Source of the DNA: Hoeflea marina
GTDB lineage: Bacteria > Pseudomonadota > Alphaproteobacteria > Rhizobiales > Rhizobiaceae
Reading direction: 5' to 3'
NCBI RefSeq assembly: GCF_003182275.1
Contig: NZ_QGTR01000004.1
Coordinates: forward strand, 425,811-489,810
Length of the DNA stretch: 64,000 bases
The notes under the pieces are model-generated. The model did not search any database and was not told the origin of the DNA. It saw nothing but the letters and a program-made list of their open reading frames with translations. Positions 51,566-60,316 of the stretch are shown one piece after another. The position numbers and the translations under genes were made by a program. The stretch's first letter is position 1; every line of letters starts with the position of its first letter.

Positions 51566-52429
51566 TCAGCCGGCGATCTGCGCGACATGGTCGCGATAGG
51601 AGCGCAGCGGACGGCCGAGCAGCGTGGTCAGCCGTTCGCGATCGCCGGCCTCGGGCAGCATGCCGTCGGACAGGAAGCGTTCGGCCATCAGCCGCATGTC
51701 GAAGGCCATCCAGCCCGGCATGACCTGCCGCAAGCTCTGCTCGAACGCGGCGGTATCTTCGCCAGGATAGGCAATCGGGCGCCCCAGCACATCCGACCAG
51801 ATGGCTGCCGCATCGGCGCCCGTCAGCGTGTCCGGGCCGACCAGGTTGATGCGGCTGATCGGCAGCGGCGCCGGCGACCGGTCCCGGCGGATGAGCTCGA
51901 TCGCCGCGACCTCGCCGACGTCGCGCGCGTCGATCATGGCGAGACCCTTGTCGCCGATCGGCATGGGGTAGATGCCGTAGCTGGCGATAACGTCCCTGAT
52001 CGTGATCTCGTTGTCCATGTAGTAGGCCGGGCGCAGGATGGTGGCGCCCATCCCCATCTCGGCGATCATCCGCTCGACGCCGAACTTGCCGGCGAAGTGC
52101 GGCACGTTGACATAGATGTCGCTGTGGATCACCGACAGATAGACGATCCGCTCGATCCCGGCCTCGCGGGCGACGTTGAGCGCGATCAGCGCCTGGGTGT
52201 ATTCATCCGCCACCACCCCGTTCAGCAGGAACAGCGTGGTGACGCCAGAGAATGCGTGGCGCAGCGAATCGACGTCGAGCAGGTCGCCCTCGGCGAGCTC
52301 GACTCCTGCCGCAAAGCGGGCCTTCGAGGGGTTGCGGACGAGCGCGCGCACATCGGCTCCGCGCGTGACGAGTTGTTCGACGACGTTGCTTCCGACATTG
52401 CCGGTCGCGCCGGTTACGAGAATGGTCAT
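51566..52429 (-). CDS. NmrA-like NAD(P)-binding protein
   Basis: 287 residues. The atypical short-chain dehydrogenase signature MTILVTGATGNVGSNVVEQLVTRGADVRALVRNPSKA binds NAD(P); GDLLDVDSLRHAFSGVTTLFLLN and RIVYLSVIHSD follow, without the full YxxxK catalytic pair. Members act as redox sensors or quinone reductases. It is divergent from the LysR gene, which is likely its regulator. Confidence 0.9.
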   Translation of the reverse strand: MTILVTGATGNVGSNVVEQLVTRGADVRALVRNPSKARFAAGVELAEGDLLDVDSLRHAFSGVTTLFLLNGVVADEYTQALIALNVAREAGIERIVYLSVIHSDIYVNVPHFAGKFGVERMIAEMGMGATILRPAYYMDNEITIRDVIASYGIYPMPIGDKGLAMIDARDVGEVAAIELIRRDRSPAPLPISRINLVGPDTLTGADAAAIWSDVLGRPIAYPGEDTAAFEQSLRQVMPGWMAFDMRLMAERFLSDGMLPEAGDRERLTTLLGRPLRSYRDHVAQIAG

Positions 52430-52482
52430 GGTGGTCTCCTGAGTTGGGATTGCCTTGGTTGAGATCTGCTTGCCCCCTGAAA

Positions 52483-52515
52483 ATAGCGATCCACATTCAT
52501 GCCGATAGCCGCTAT
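52483..52515. promoter_or_regulatory. Candidate LysR-type operator
   Basis: A dyad of ATAGCG (52483-52488) and CGCTAT (52510-52515) lies in the gap between the divergent NmrA-like and LysR genes, close to the LysR start. The spacing is longer than the classic T-N11-A box, so this is tentative. Confidence 0.3.
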
Positions 52516-52546
52516 AACTGGACGAACCGTCTCACTGGTGGAACAC

Positions 52547-53440
52547 ATGGATCTTCTTGCGCTTGCCGATTTCAACCTGGTCGCCCGTCACGGCGGGTTC
52601 GGCAAAGCCGCGCGCGCCGCAGGCAGGCCAAAGGCGACGCTCTCCCGCCGCGTCGCCGATCTGGAAGCAGGCCTTGAGCTTCGCCTGTTCGAGCGTGGCG
52701 CCCGCGCGCTGAAGCTGACCGAGGAAGGGCGCGCGCTGTTCGCGCGCACCAGCCGCCTGCTGACCGAGCTTGACGAGACGGCCACGGCAATCGCCTCCGG
52801 TGGGCAAAGCCCGCGCGGCCGGTTGCGCATCAGCGCGCCTCTGCTGTTCTCCCAGACCGCGATGGGCAGGCTCGCCGCAGGGTTTGCGCTCAGATATCCC
52901 GATGTCCGGCTCGAGGTCACGACCGAGGACCGCGCCGTCGACATGATCGAGGAAGCCTATGACCTGGTGATAAGGGTCAATCCCGAGCCGGATGAAAACC
53001 TCGTCGGACGAATCTTCCTGCGCGACCGGCTGGTGGTGGTGGCAAGCCCGGCCTTGACGCTGCCGGCAGACGGTTCGGCTGTTCCCGCCGTTGTTCGCGG
53101 AGCGGCGGGACGAGGCGACGCCTGGACCGTGATGACGCCCGCGGGCCGATCGACGATCCCGGTCAATCCGGTGCTCGGCCTGTCATCGCTCATCATGGTT
53201 CGCGACTCCGTGCGCATGGGCGTGGGTGCGGGACGCCTGCCCATATCCCTCGTCAGCCAGGATGTCGCAGACGGCAGGCTGGTGCTGTGGGGCGACGTGG
53301 AGGGGTCGGAGATTGCCCTCTGGACGCTCTATCCGACGCGCCGGCTGCTCAGCGCCCGCGTTTCGGCGTTCCTCGACCATTTGAGGCAGGCGTTTCCGCA
53401 CGGAACGCCAGACGAACTCGCTGCCTATCTCGAGAGATGA
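52547..53440 (+). CDS. LysR-family transcriptional regulator
   Basis: 297 residues from MDLLALADFNLVARHGGFGKAARAAGRPKATLSRRVADLEAGLELRLFERGARALKLTEEG, a typical LysR helix-turn-helix; an in-frame ATG lies 48 bases upstream. The effector domain (GRLRISAPLLFSQTAMGRLAAGFALRYPDVRLEV) follows. It is divergent from the NmrA-like gene and probably regulates the NmrA-like/DUF1857 pair. Confidence 0.9.
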   Translation: MDLLALADFNLVARHGGFGKAARAAGRPKATLSRRVADLEAGLELRLFERGARALKLTEEGRALFARTSRLLTELDETATAIASGGQSPRGRLRISAPLLFSQTAMGRLAAGFALRYPDVRLEVTTEDRAVDMIEEAYDLVIRVNPEPDENLVGRIFLRDRLVVVASPALTLPADGSAVPAVVRGAAGRGDAWTVMTPAGRSTIPVNPVLGLSSLIMVRDSVRMGVGAGRLPISLVSQDVADGRLVLWGDVEGSEIALWTLYPTRRLLSARVSAFLDHLRQAFPHGTPDELAAYLER

Positions 53441-53513
53441 GCCTTTCGATCCGGCTGCGCAGAGGGCCCCCTGCGAGGGCACCGGCTGGCAGGCGGCCGG
53501 GCAGCTGACCGCT

Positions 53514-53615
53514 GGAGCGCTTCTGCTGCTCATTGAATCGCAGACGCGCTCCAAGCTCTTGATGAGCCGCCTTGTCCTGCGACGAAGTGAACTTCACTTC
53601 GTCTGGAACCGCTCT
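53514..53615 (+). repeat. Dispersed palindromic element, copy C
   Basis: Third copy of the element at 239-340, in the same orientation as copy A and the same length. The palindrome at 53581-53603 differs at its centre (GAACTTC). It lies between the convergent LysR and SMP-30 genes, and the SMP-30 stop codon is inside the palindrome. Confidence 0.85.
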
Positions 53616-54505
53616 ATGCGGCCGCGCGGCGAAGTCCGGCTCCACCTTGCCTGGTGCGTGCCGCGAACAAAGTCCTTCTCGAAGGAAAGAAAGGCAAGCC
53701 GCCCGCCATGCGCGGTGTCGCGTTTGGATGTGACGACCAGTTGGTCCAGGCGCTCGCCGTGGAATGCCGGTTTCGTCGGGCAGTTTACGGGAAGCGGGAC
53801 TTCGAAGAGATGGTCGCCGTCGGGTGAGAAAACCTCCAGCGCAGCGCCGTCGACAGCGGCAATCCAGTAGCGGCCGGCCGCATCCAGCGCCGCGCCGTCC
53901 GGCCTCCCCGCCATTGCCTTCATGTCCGCGAACACGGCCGGTTCGCCGACCTCGCCATCCTCACAGAGGCCGGCCGTCCAGATGGTCCGGACATCGCGGT
54001 GGGAGTCGGAGAAGTAGAGCCGTCGCCTTCCGCAATCCACAGCCATGCCGTTGGGAATGGTCAACCCCTCGACGACAGGGACAAGCACAAGATCGGCGGC
54101 AATGCGAAAGATGCTGCCCGCACCTTCGTCTGCGGAAAGCGACATCGTCGAGACCCAGAGAATTCCGCCGGCATCGACCGTGGCATCGTTGAACCGGTGA
54201 CCCGCGCGCGGCTGCTCCAGCAGTTTCTGCAGCGATCCGCTCAGTGGCTCAAAGGCGAAGAGGCCGGTTTCCATGCCGAGCACAGGCCAGCCCGCCGCAT
54301 CGAGGACAACGAATCCCGGCTCTTCCGGCATGGTCCAGGATCTCGCGCCACCCGTCTCGATTTCCGTCCGGTGGAGCCGTCGTCCGGTGATGTCCACCCA
54401 CCAGACCTGCCCCCTGGCATGGTCGACGGCCGGGCTTTCACCGAGTTCCGCCGCGCAGTCCAGGGTTGAACTCAATCGGATGGAGGGTGTGATGATGGTG
54501 AGCAT
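53594..54505 (-). CDS. SMP-30/gluconolactonase-family protein
   Basis: 303 residues. The six-bladed propeller motifs with metal ligands are AELGESPAVDHARGQVWWVDI (Glu), HRFNDATVDAGGILWVSTM (Asn), IPNGMAVD (Asn) and RPDGAALDAAGRYW (Asp). It hydrolyses sugar lactones to aldonic acids. It is divergent from a TRAP transporter. The last residues, RIERFQTK, are encoded by repeat copy C. Confidence 0.92.
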   Translation of the reverse strand: MLTIITPSIRLSSTLDCAAELGESPAVDHARGQVWWVDITGRRLHRTEIETGGARSWTMPEEPGFVVLDAAGWPVLGMETGLFAFEPLSGSLQKLLEQPRAGHRFNDATVDAGGILWVSTMSLSADEGAGSIFRIAADLVLVPVVEGLTIPNGMAVDCGRRRLYFSDSHRDVRTIWTAGLCEDGEVGEPAVFADMKAMAGRPDGAALDAAGRYWIAAVDGAALEVFSPDGDHLFEVPLPVNCPTKPAFHGERLDQLVVTSKRDTAHGGRLAFLSFEKDFVRGTHQARWSRTSPRGRIERFQTK

Positions 54506-54644
54506 CCGGGACCTTGCAGGGGAAATCGACTTCGGCCTCGGCCAGCCTAGAACGTTCTTGACACGGACGAAATTATCAAATTAATACCCTAGCGCAACTA
54601 ATATTTCAGTTCAGCACAATCAAATGATTTCGGGAGGATATCAA

Positions 54645-55625
54645 ATGAAGATCATCGCTGGGGCGCTCAGCCTCTGTCTCGCCGCAACTCTTTCGCTGGG
54701 ACTTGCCATCCCGGCGCATGCCGCCGTGACCCTGAAGATCGGAACCGTTCTGGCGCCCGAGGATCCGATGGGTCAGGGACTCGAGAAGTTCAAGACCGAT
54801 GTCGAGACCGCGACTGCCGGTGAAGTCAGGATCGAGATCTTCCACAGTTCGCAGCTCGGCGACACCACCGAGATGATCGACCAGGCCCGCGCCGGCGCCA
54901 GCGTCGGCACGATCACCGACGTCGCACGGCTTTCGAGTTTCGTTCCGTCGCTCGCCATCATGTCGGCGCCGTTCCTGTTCGACACCTACGAGCAGGCCGA
55001 CAGGTTCTCCCTGTCCCCGGAATATCTCGGATGGGGCGACGAACTGAAGGAGAAATCCGGCCTCGTGATGCTCGCGTCCAACTGGTACCAGGGCCCGCGC
55101 CATCTCCTCACGCAAGTGCCTGTCACCACACCCGCGGATCTCAAGGGCATCCGCATGCGCACCATCGGCGCTCCGGTCTGGATCGAAACGATCAAGGCCA
55201 TGGGAGCCGAACCGACACCGATGGCCTGGGGTGAGGTCTATTCGGCGCTGCAGCTTGGAGCGATTGACGCAGCCGAGGCTCAGCCGACGGCGATCACCGG
55301 CGCGAAACTGTTCGAGGTCGTCAAGGTCGTCACCAGGACCGGACACATCCAGCTGGTGACCGCGCTCGTGGTATCTGCCGCCGGGTGGGATGAGATCTCG
55401 CCGGAAAACCAGAAGATCGTCCGCGATCTCGCGGTCGAATCCGGTCGATATGCGTCCGACCTGACCATAAAGCTTGGGGCCGAGTCGCTCGAGAAGGTCG
55501 CGGCCGCCGGCCTGGCCGTCGATGATATCGACCTGGCGCCCTTCAAGGACGCGGTCAAAGGTGTCTACGCGACCCTCAACCTCGAGAACGAAGCCAAGAT
55601 CGTCGACCGGGTGCTCGGGCGCTGA
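54645..55625 (+). CDS. dctP: TRAP transporter solute-binding protein DctP
   Basis: 326 residues from ATG 54645 behind GGGAGGA. The signal peptide is ALSLCLAATLSLGLAIPAHA. The DctP pattern is KIGTVLAPEDPMGQGLEKFKTDVE, VRIEIFHSSQLGDTTEMIDQARAG, KGIRMRTIGAPVWIETIKAMGAEPTPMAWGEVYSALQLGAIDAAE. The conserved Arg of IRMR binds carboxylates, so the substrate is an organic acid, perhaps an aldonate given the SMP-30 neighbour. Confidence 0.95.
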   Translation: MKIIAGALSLCLAATLSLGLAIPAHAAVTLKIGTVLAPEDPMGQGLEKFKTDVETATAGEVRIEIFHSSQLGDTTEMIDQARAGASVGTITDVARLSSFVPSLAIMSAPFLFDTYEQADRFSLSPEYLGWGDELKEKSGLVMLASNWYQGPRHLLTQVPVTTPADLKGIRMRTIGAPVWIETIKAMGAEPTPMAWGEVYSALQLGAIDAAEAQPTAITGAKLFEVVKVVTRTGHIQLVTALVVSAAGWDEISPENQKIVRDLAVESGRYASDLTIKLGAESLEKVAAAGLAVDDIDLAPFKDAVKGVYATLNLENEAKIVDRVLGR

Positions 55626-55674
55626 GCCTGCCTGCCGACAACTCCCAGTTCACTGGACAATACGGAAAATCCAC

Positions 55675-56112
55675 ATGTTGAGACGGATCGAATTCGCATC
55701 CGCTTCGCTCCTGCTGACGAGCATAGTCCTGCTCGTCGGCGGCGGGTCGATAGCCCGGGCCCTCGGCTGGCCGATCATCTGGTCGGTGGAAGTCGCCCAG
55801 CTGATGTTTCTCTGGCTCTGCGTACTGGCCATCGACCTGGCCATGCAGGACGAGAGGCACTTCGGCCTCGAGATCATCCTCGACAATGTGCCGCCGCGGG
55901 CGCGCCGGCTGATCGAGGGCGCCAACATCGTCATCATGATCGGTCTCCTGGTCTTCCTGCTTCGCTATGCCTGGAAGAACATGATCCTGATGCATCCGCG
56001 CCTCGACGGCGCCCTGCAGATCCCCGGCTCGATCTTTCACGCCTCGATGGTGCTCGGCTTCGCACTTCTCGTGCGGACACTTGTCGCCCGGCTCATTCAA
56101 CTCAGTCGATAA
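55675..56112 (+). CDS. dctQ: TRAP transporter small permease DctQ
   Basis: 145 residues with four membrane helices: ASASLLLTSIVLLVGGGSIARA, WSVEVAQLMFLWLCVLAIDLAM, LIEGANIVIMIGLLVFLLRYAW and FHASMVLGFALLVRTLVARL. The MQDERHFGLEIILDNVP loop matches DctQ. It is the small membrane subunit, pairing with DctM 14 bases downstream. Confidence 0.93.
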   Translation: MLRRIEFASASLLLTSIVLLVGGGSIARALGWPIIWSVEVAQLMFLWLCVLAIDLAMQDERHFGLEIILDNVPPRARRLIEGANIVIMIGLLVFLLRYAWKNMILMHPRLDGALQIPGSIFHASMVLGFALLVRTLVARLIQLSR

Positions 56113-56126
56113 CGGCGGATTCACAC

Positions 56127-57410
56127 ATGTTGCTACTGATTGGCGGGCTGTTCGCCTTTTTCCTGGTCGTGGGAATGCCGGTTGCCTTTGCGCTGGCGCT
56201 GGCGTCCATTCCGGTCTTCGTGCTCACCGGAACCATGCCGCCGACCGTCGCGGTGCAGAAGATGGTGACGGCGACGCAGAGTTTCCCGCTGCTGGCTGTC
56301 CCGTTCTTCATCCTCTCGGGCAACCTCATGAATGCGACGGGCATCACCAGTCGCCTCGTCAATTTTGCCCGGCTGCTCACCGGCTGGATGGCTGGCGGAC
56401 TCGGCCAGGTCTCCATCGTGCTGAGCATGCTGATGGGCGGCATCTCGGGATCGGCGGTCGCCGACGCCGGCATGGAAGCGCGCCTGCTCGGGCCGGGGAT
56501 GATCAATCAGGGCGGCTACTCCAAGGCCGCCGCCGCCGCCGTCATCGCCTTCGGCTCGGTGATCACCGCAACCATACCGCCCAGCATCGGCCTCATCCTT
56601 TTCGGATTCATCAACGAAGTCTCCATCGGACGGCTGTTCCTGGCAGGCGTCATTCCCGGCATCCTGCTGACCGTGATCCTGATGATCACCGCATGGCTTG
56701 TGGCCAAGAGAAACAACTACGCGCCCGATCTCGAGACCCTGCCGACATTCAGGGAACTGTCGGCCAGCTTTCTGGACAGCATCTGGGCGATCGCCTTTCC
56801 GGTGATCCTCATCGTCGGCTTCCGCTTCGGCTTCTTCACGGCCACGGAAGCAGGCGCGTTCCTGGCCTTCTATGCCCTGATCGTCGGTTTCTTCATCCAT
56901 CGTGAACTCACCCTTGAGGCACTCTACGATGCGATGAAGGACACTGTCGCCGATCTTGGCATGGTGATGCTGCTCATCATGATGGCGGCAGTGCTCGGCT
57001 ATGCCGTCACCATCGAACGCGGACCGCAACAGATCACCGAATTCGTCACCTCGCTGACAAGCCAGCCGGTGATGATCCTCATCCTGATCGTCGTACTGCT
57101 GATCGTCAGCGGCATGTTCCTTGAAGGAGCCGCCAACATCCTGTTGATAACGCCGATTGTCCTTCCGGTGCTCGTCCATGCCGGATACGACCCGGTTCAC
57201 ATGGGGATCCTGATCGTCACCCTGATCAATCTGGGCGGACTGACGCCGCCCGTGGGGATCATCATGTTCACGGTTTGCGGTATTCTCGATGTCAAGACCG
57301 GCAGTTTTGCACGCGCCTCCATTCCGTATTTCGCGGCCATCCTTGTCTTCCTTGTACTTCTGGTGATGTTCCCACAGCTGTCGCTACTCATGCCCGGGAG
57401 GCTCATGTAA
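56127..57410 (+). CDS. dctM: TRAP transporter large permease DctM
   Basis: 427 residues with 12 or so helices. FFLVVGMPVAFALALASIPVF, QSFPLLAVPFFILSGNLMNATGIT, GGISGSAVADAGMEARLLGPGMI and INLGGLTPPVGIIMFTVCGI are the conserved DctM segments. It carries out sodium-driven import of the solute delivered by DctP. It completes the dctPQM operon. Confidence 0.96.
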   Translation: MLLLIGGLFAFFLVVGMPVAFALALASIPVFVLTGTMPPTVAVQKMVTATQSFPLLAVPFFILSGNLMNATGITSRLVNFARLLTGWMAGGLGQVSIVLSMLMGGISGSAVADAGMEARLLGPGMINQGGYSKAAAAAVIAFGSVITATIPPSIGLILFGFINEVSIGRLFLAGVIPGILLTVILMITAWLVAKRNNYAPDLETLPTFRELSASFLDSIWAIAFPVILIVGFRFGFFTATEAGAFLAFYALIVGFFIHRELTLEALYDAMKDTVADLGMVMLLIMMAAVLGYAVTIERGPQQITEFVTSLTSQPVMILILIVVLLIVSGMFLEGAANILLITPIVLPVLVHAGYDPVHMGILIVTLINLGGLTPPVGIIMFTVCGILDVKTGSFARASIPYFAAILVFLVLLVMFPQLSLLMPGRLM

Positions 57411-57453
57411 TGGAGACCGGAAGCCGGGTTCACGAAAAACGGATGAGCGCACC

Positions 57454-58170
57454 ATGACACCAAAACCGCTATCGGCTGCATTGACCAGCACCCAGGAGGA
57501 GCCATTCCGGCCCGGCGCTCAGGGATCGGCCGCGGCCCGGGTCTATTCCGGCATCCGCTCGCAGATCATCTCGCTTGACCTGGAACCGCATTCCAACCTC
57601 GTGCGGACGGAGATCGCCGAGAGCTACGGCGTCAGCCAGTCGCCGATCCGCGAGGCGATGCACAGGCTCGAGCAGGAGGGGCTCGTCGTGTCCTATCCGC
57701 AATCGCGCACGGTGGTCGCGAAAATCGACGTCGACCACGCCCGCGAGACGCAGTTCCTGAGAATGGCGATCGAACTCGAGGTCGCCCGCAACCTGGCCAA
57801 GACCGGACAGCCGGAGTTGCTGCGTCCCGCCAGGCGGATTCTCGCCATGCAGAAGCTGGCGGGGGAAGACCGGGACATCGAGGAATTCACCGCGCTTGAC
57901 CGGCTGTTTCATCTCTCGCTCGTCGAACCAGCGGGTGTCGTTTCACTCTACCATCTGGTTTCGAGCCGGTCCGGCCATATCGATCGCCTGCGACGCCTCA
58001 ACCTGCCGGATCCGGGCAAGATGATCTCGGTCCTCCAGCACCACAACGACATCCTCGATGCCATCGAAGCCGGCGATCTGGCCGCGACGGAGAATGCGGT
58101 GCGGACGCATCTGAGCGGCACCCTGGCCGCGGTTCCGCAAATCATGGAGCAGTATCCCCATTATTTCTGA
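57454..58170 (+). CDS. GntR-family regulator (FCD/FadR subfamily)
   Basis: 238 residues. The winged helix is SAAARVYSGIRSQIISLDLEPHSNLVRTEIAESYGVSQSPIREAMHRLEQEGLVVSYPQSRTVVAKID; the all-helical FCD ligand domain follows, with the metal-binding His residues in FHLSLVEPAG, HHNDILDAIEAGD and RTHLSG. It follows dctM by 43 bases and probably represses the TRAP/SMP-30 locus until the sugar acid is present. Confidence 0.92.
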   Translation: MTPKPLSAALTSTQEEPFRPGAQGSAAARVYSGIRSQIISLDLEPHSNLVRTEIAESYGVSQSPIREAMHRLEQEGLVVSYPQSRTVVAKIDVDHARETQFLRMAIELEVARNLAKTGQPELLRPARRILAMQKLAGEDRDIEEFTALDRLFHLSLVEPAGVVSLYHLVSSRSGHIDRLRRLNLPDPGKMISVLQHHNDILDAIEAGDLAATENAVRTHLSGTLAAVPQIMEQYPHYF

Positions 58171-58286
58171 GGCCCGCCCCCGGGCGGCGCGGAGACGCAG
58201 AACGATTGACCGCGACGCCATGCCCAGGACGATCGCGTCTCAGCAGCGCCGGGAGCCGGTTGGCGCCGGCGCCCGCCGCAGCGGTG

Positions 58287-58820
58287 TCACGGCCGCTTCA
58301 GCTTGTGGGCGTCCCTGGCGCGGGCGAAATTCACCACCACGCGGCCGACCGGAAAGATGCTCTTGAACACGGTCGCGGTGTTGTGCACCGTGCCGTCGTC
58401 CCTGAGCACCATCTTGTCGCGGAAATGCACCAGGTTCTTGCGGTTCTCCGCATCGAGATAGAGCGTGTAGCCGTAGCGGGCCGTGTCTCCTTCGATCGAG
58501 ACATTGGCCACGCCCTCGACGTCGGAGCGGCGGCCAACATATTCGCCGGGGCCGGTCTTCGTGAAATACCAGATCTTGGTGTCCCGCTCGCCGTCGTCAT
58601 ACTTGAATTTCTCCACCAGCTTGAGGGTCTTGCCGTCCCAGGTGCCGCGAAGGTCGACACGGAAGGTGCGCTTGACGCCGTTGATGGCGGAGAACTTTCC
58701 GTAAGCCACGGTCGGCCCCCGGAAATAGGTCTCGAAGGCAAATTTTTCCGCCGCCATCGCCGGAAGCAGACCGCTTCCGAGCGCGATGAAGGCGACTGCA
58801 AGTGTCAGGAAGCGGAGCAT
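58287..58820 (-). CDS. DUF3833 family secreted protein
   Basis: 177 residues from ATG 58820. The signal peptide is LTLAVAFIALGSGLLPAMAA. The mature part has FAFETYFRGPTVAYGKFSAINGVKRTFRVDLRGTWDGKTLKLVEKFKYDDGERDTKIWYFTK and NKVHFRDK-like segments typical of DUF3833. It is probably a periplasmic beta-rich, lipocalin-like protein. No lipobox cysteine is present, unlike many family members. Confidence 0.82.
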   Translation of the reverse strand: MLRFLTLAVAFIALGSGLLPAMAAEKFAFETYFRGPTVAYGKFSAINGVKRTFRVDLRGTWDGKTLKLVEKFKYDDGERDTKIWYFTKTGPGEYVGRRSDVEGVANVSIEGDTARYGYTLYLDAENRKNLVHFRDKMVLRDDGTVHNTATVFKSIFPVGRVVVNFARARDAHKLKRP

Positions 58821-59104
58821 TGGGCAAACCCCTCGCTTGGCGCGCGGCGGCGCGAAACGCGATCCGCGGCGCCGGGATGGAAGACGGGACCGGCCGGAAC
58901 CGAAACATTCGGGGCAGCCGGCCGAAGCACGACTTCGGATACGGTTGCGCAGGCACATTGGTTTCAGCAATCCGTGGATTCCGTGCGCGGAAGCAACCCG
59001 CCCCTGCTCCTTCCCCCCCCCCCGCCGTTAGCCCCCGGTGCTGCACTTGTCGTCTGAAATCCTCCACGCTATGTCCCTCTTCGCCTCCGAAATAGGACCC
59101 GCCC

Positions 59105-59575
59105 ATGCCCTGCCCCTGCGGCCTCCCCCGAGACCTGTCCGCCTGTTGCGGCCGCTACCTCGCCGGCGCGGCGGCCCCGACGGCGGAAGCGCTGATGCGC
59201 TCGCGCTACACGGCCTATGCCACGGGCGATCTCGACCATATCGAGAGGACCTGTGCGGGACCGGCGGCCGCCGGGTTCGACCGGGCCGAGCTCGCGGCCA
59301 GCCAGCTGGGCACCGAGTGGCTCGGCCTCGAGATCAGGGCAATTCGCCGGGGCAGCGATGCCGACAGCGAGGGCACGGTCAGCTTCGTCGCGCGCTACCG
59401 TCACGCCGGCCGCGACGGCGCGGTCGAGGAGACCTCGCGCTTCGTCCGTATCGATGGAAGCTGGTGCTATGCCGAGGCGGAATTTCCCGTCGCCGCATCC
59501 GCCGCCCGCCCCGGTCGCAATGACCCCTGCCCCTGCGGTTCGGGCAGCAAGTACAAGAAATGCTGCGGTGCCTGA
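59105..59575 (+). CDS. YchJ-family protein with two SEC-C zinc motifs
   Basis: 156 residues. An N-terminal zinc motif ([16 protein letters not shown]) and a C-terminal SEC-C motif ([17 protein letters not shown]) flank the YchJ core with [20 protein letters not shown] and [14 protein letters not shown]. The fold is NTF2-like. Function unknown; SEC-C domains mediate binding to SecB or ribosomal partners. A run of 11 C lies about 80 bases upstream. Confidence 0.9.
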   Translation: MPCPCGLPRDLSACCGRYLAGAAAPTAEALMRSRYTAYATGDLDHIERTCAGPAAAGFDRAELAASQLGTEWLGLEIRAIRRGSDADSEGTVSFVARYRHAGRDGAVEETSRFVRIDGSWCYAEAEFPVAASAARPGRNDPCPCGSGSKYKKCCGA

Positions 59576-60064
59576 CAACCGCTCACGCACATCGCGTGAA
59601 TTCAGCATTAGGTCATCTAATTATCCACGTCGTGATCCCTAAGCCGCTGCACACTTTCGGGCGACATGCCTTAGCTGCCGGAGAGCAAACGGTTGCTGCC
59701 GCGGCCCGCCTCCCGTTTCGGGACTGAACCCACCGCTCGGCAACCGGCTTGCGGAAAGCAGCCGATGGCGGCGCACCAATTGTCGCCCCGCCTCCGCAGG
59801 CTCGATGCCCGGACATGGCGACGCGTTTGCTTGAACGGCGCGGCCCCTTGCCCGATCAAGCCGCGCGTTTCTGCGCCAGACCGTGCCGATACTGCCAAAC
59901 GGGCACCCGACAGCCGCGCAATTCGTGCATTTCCCGCAATGAAACGAACGGCTCGCCGCCCTAACAGAATTTTATCCATATCCCTTAGGTCGATCTTATC
60001 CTGCCTGTGGTTTGCTCCTCTGCACTCAGACGACCACTGCAAACCGTGTGACGAAGGAATGACG
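59576..60064. other. 489-bp intergenic region with a rhizobial repeat
   Basis: The only recognised element is the repeat at 59587-59674. The rest has no frame with protein-like composition plus a ribosome site. The promoter of the carrier-protein operon should lie in its last 100 bases, which are locally AT-rich (around 59960-60000). Confidence 0.5.
59587..59674. repeat. Rhizobial intergenic repeat, copy 2
   Basis: GCACATCGCGTGAATT at the left end matches the reverse complement of the palindrome in copy 1 (17197-17228), and GCTGCACACTTTCGGGCGACATGC at the right end matches the end of copy 1. This shares the signature of widespread rhizobial intergenic repeats. Confidence 0.65.
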
Positions 60065-60316
60065 ATGAAACAGGACATTCGCGAAATCCTCGCAAAGCTC
60101 GGCGGCCTCCCGGTCAGCGTTGACACGATCAGCGACAGTGCGGATCTCTACACCGCCGGCCTCTCCTCCTTCGCATCGGTGCAGCTGATGCTCGGCCTCG
60201 AGGACAAGTTCGACATCGAGATCCCCGATCACCTGCTCAACCGCAGGTCCTTTGCCTCCATCGACGCGATCGCCGAAACGGTCAGCGCAGTGCGGGCAGG
60301 CCAGGAGGCCGCCTGA
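60065..60316 (+). CDS. Carrier protein for amino acid:[carrier protein] ligase
   Basis: 83 residues from ATG 60065, with AAGGA upstream. It is an acyl-carrier-like four-helix protein: DLYTAGLSSFASVQLMLGLEDKFDIEIPDHLLNR. Ser35 in GLSSF should carry phosphopantetheine (the usual D before the serine is replaced by S). It overlaps the acyl-CoA dehydrogenase start by one base. It lies two genes upstream of an amino acid:[carrier protein] ligase, whose partner it should be. Confidence 0.9.
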   Translation: MKQDIREILAKLGGLPVSVDTISDSADLYTAGLSSFASVQLMLGLEDKFDIEIPDHLLNRRSFASIDAIAETVSAVRAGQEAA

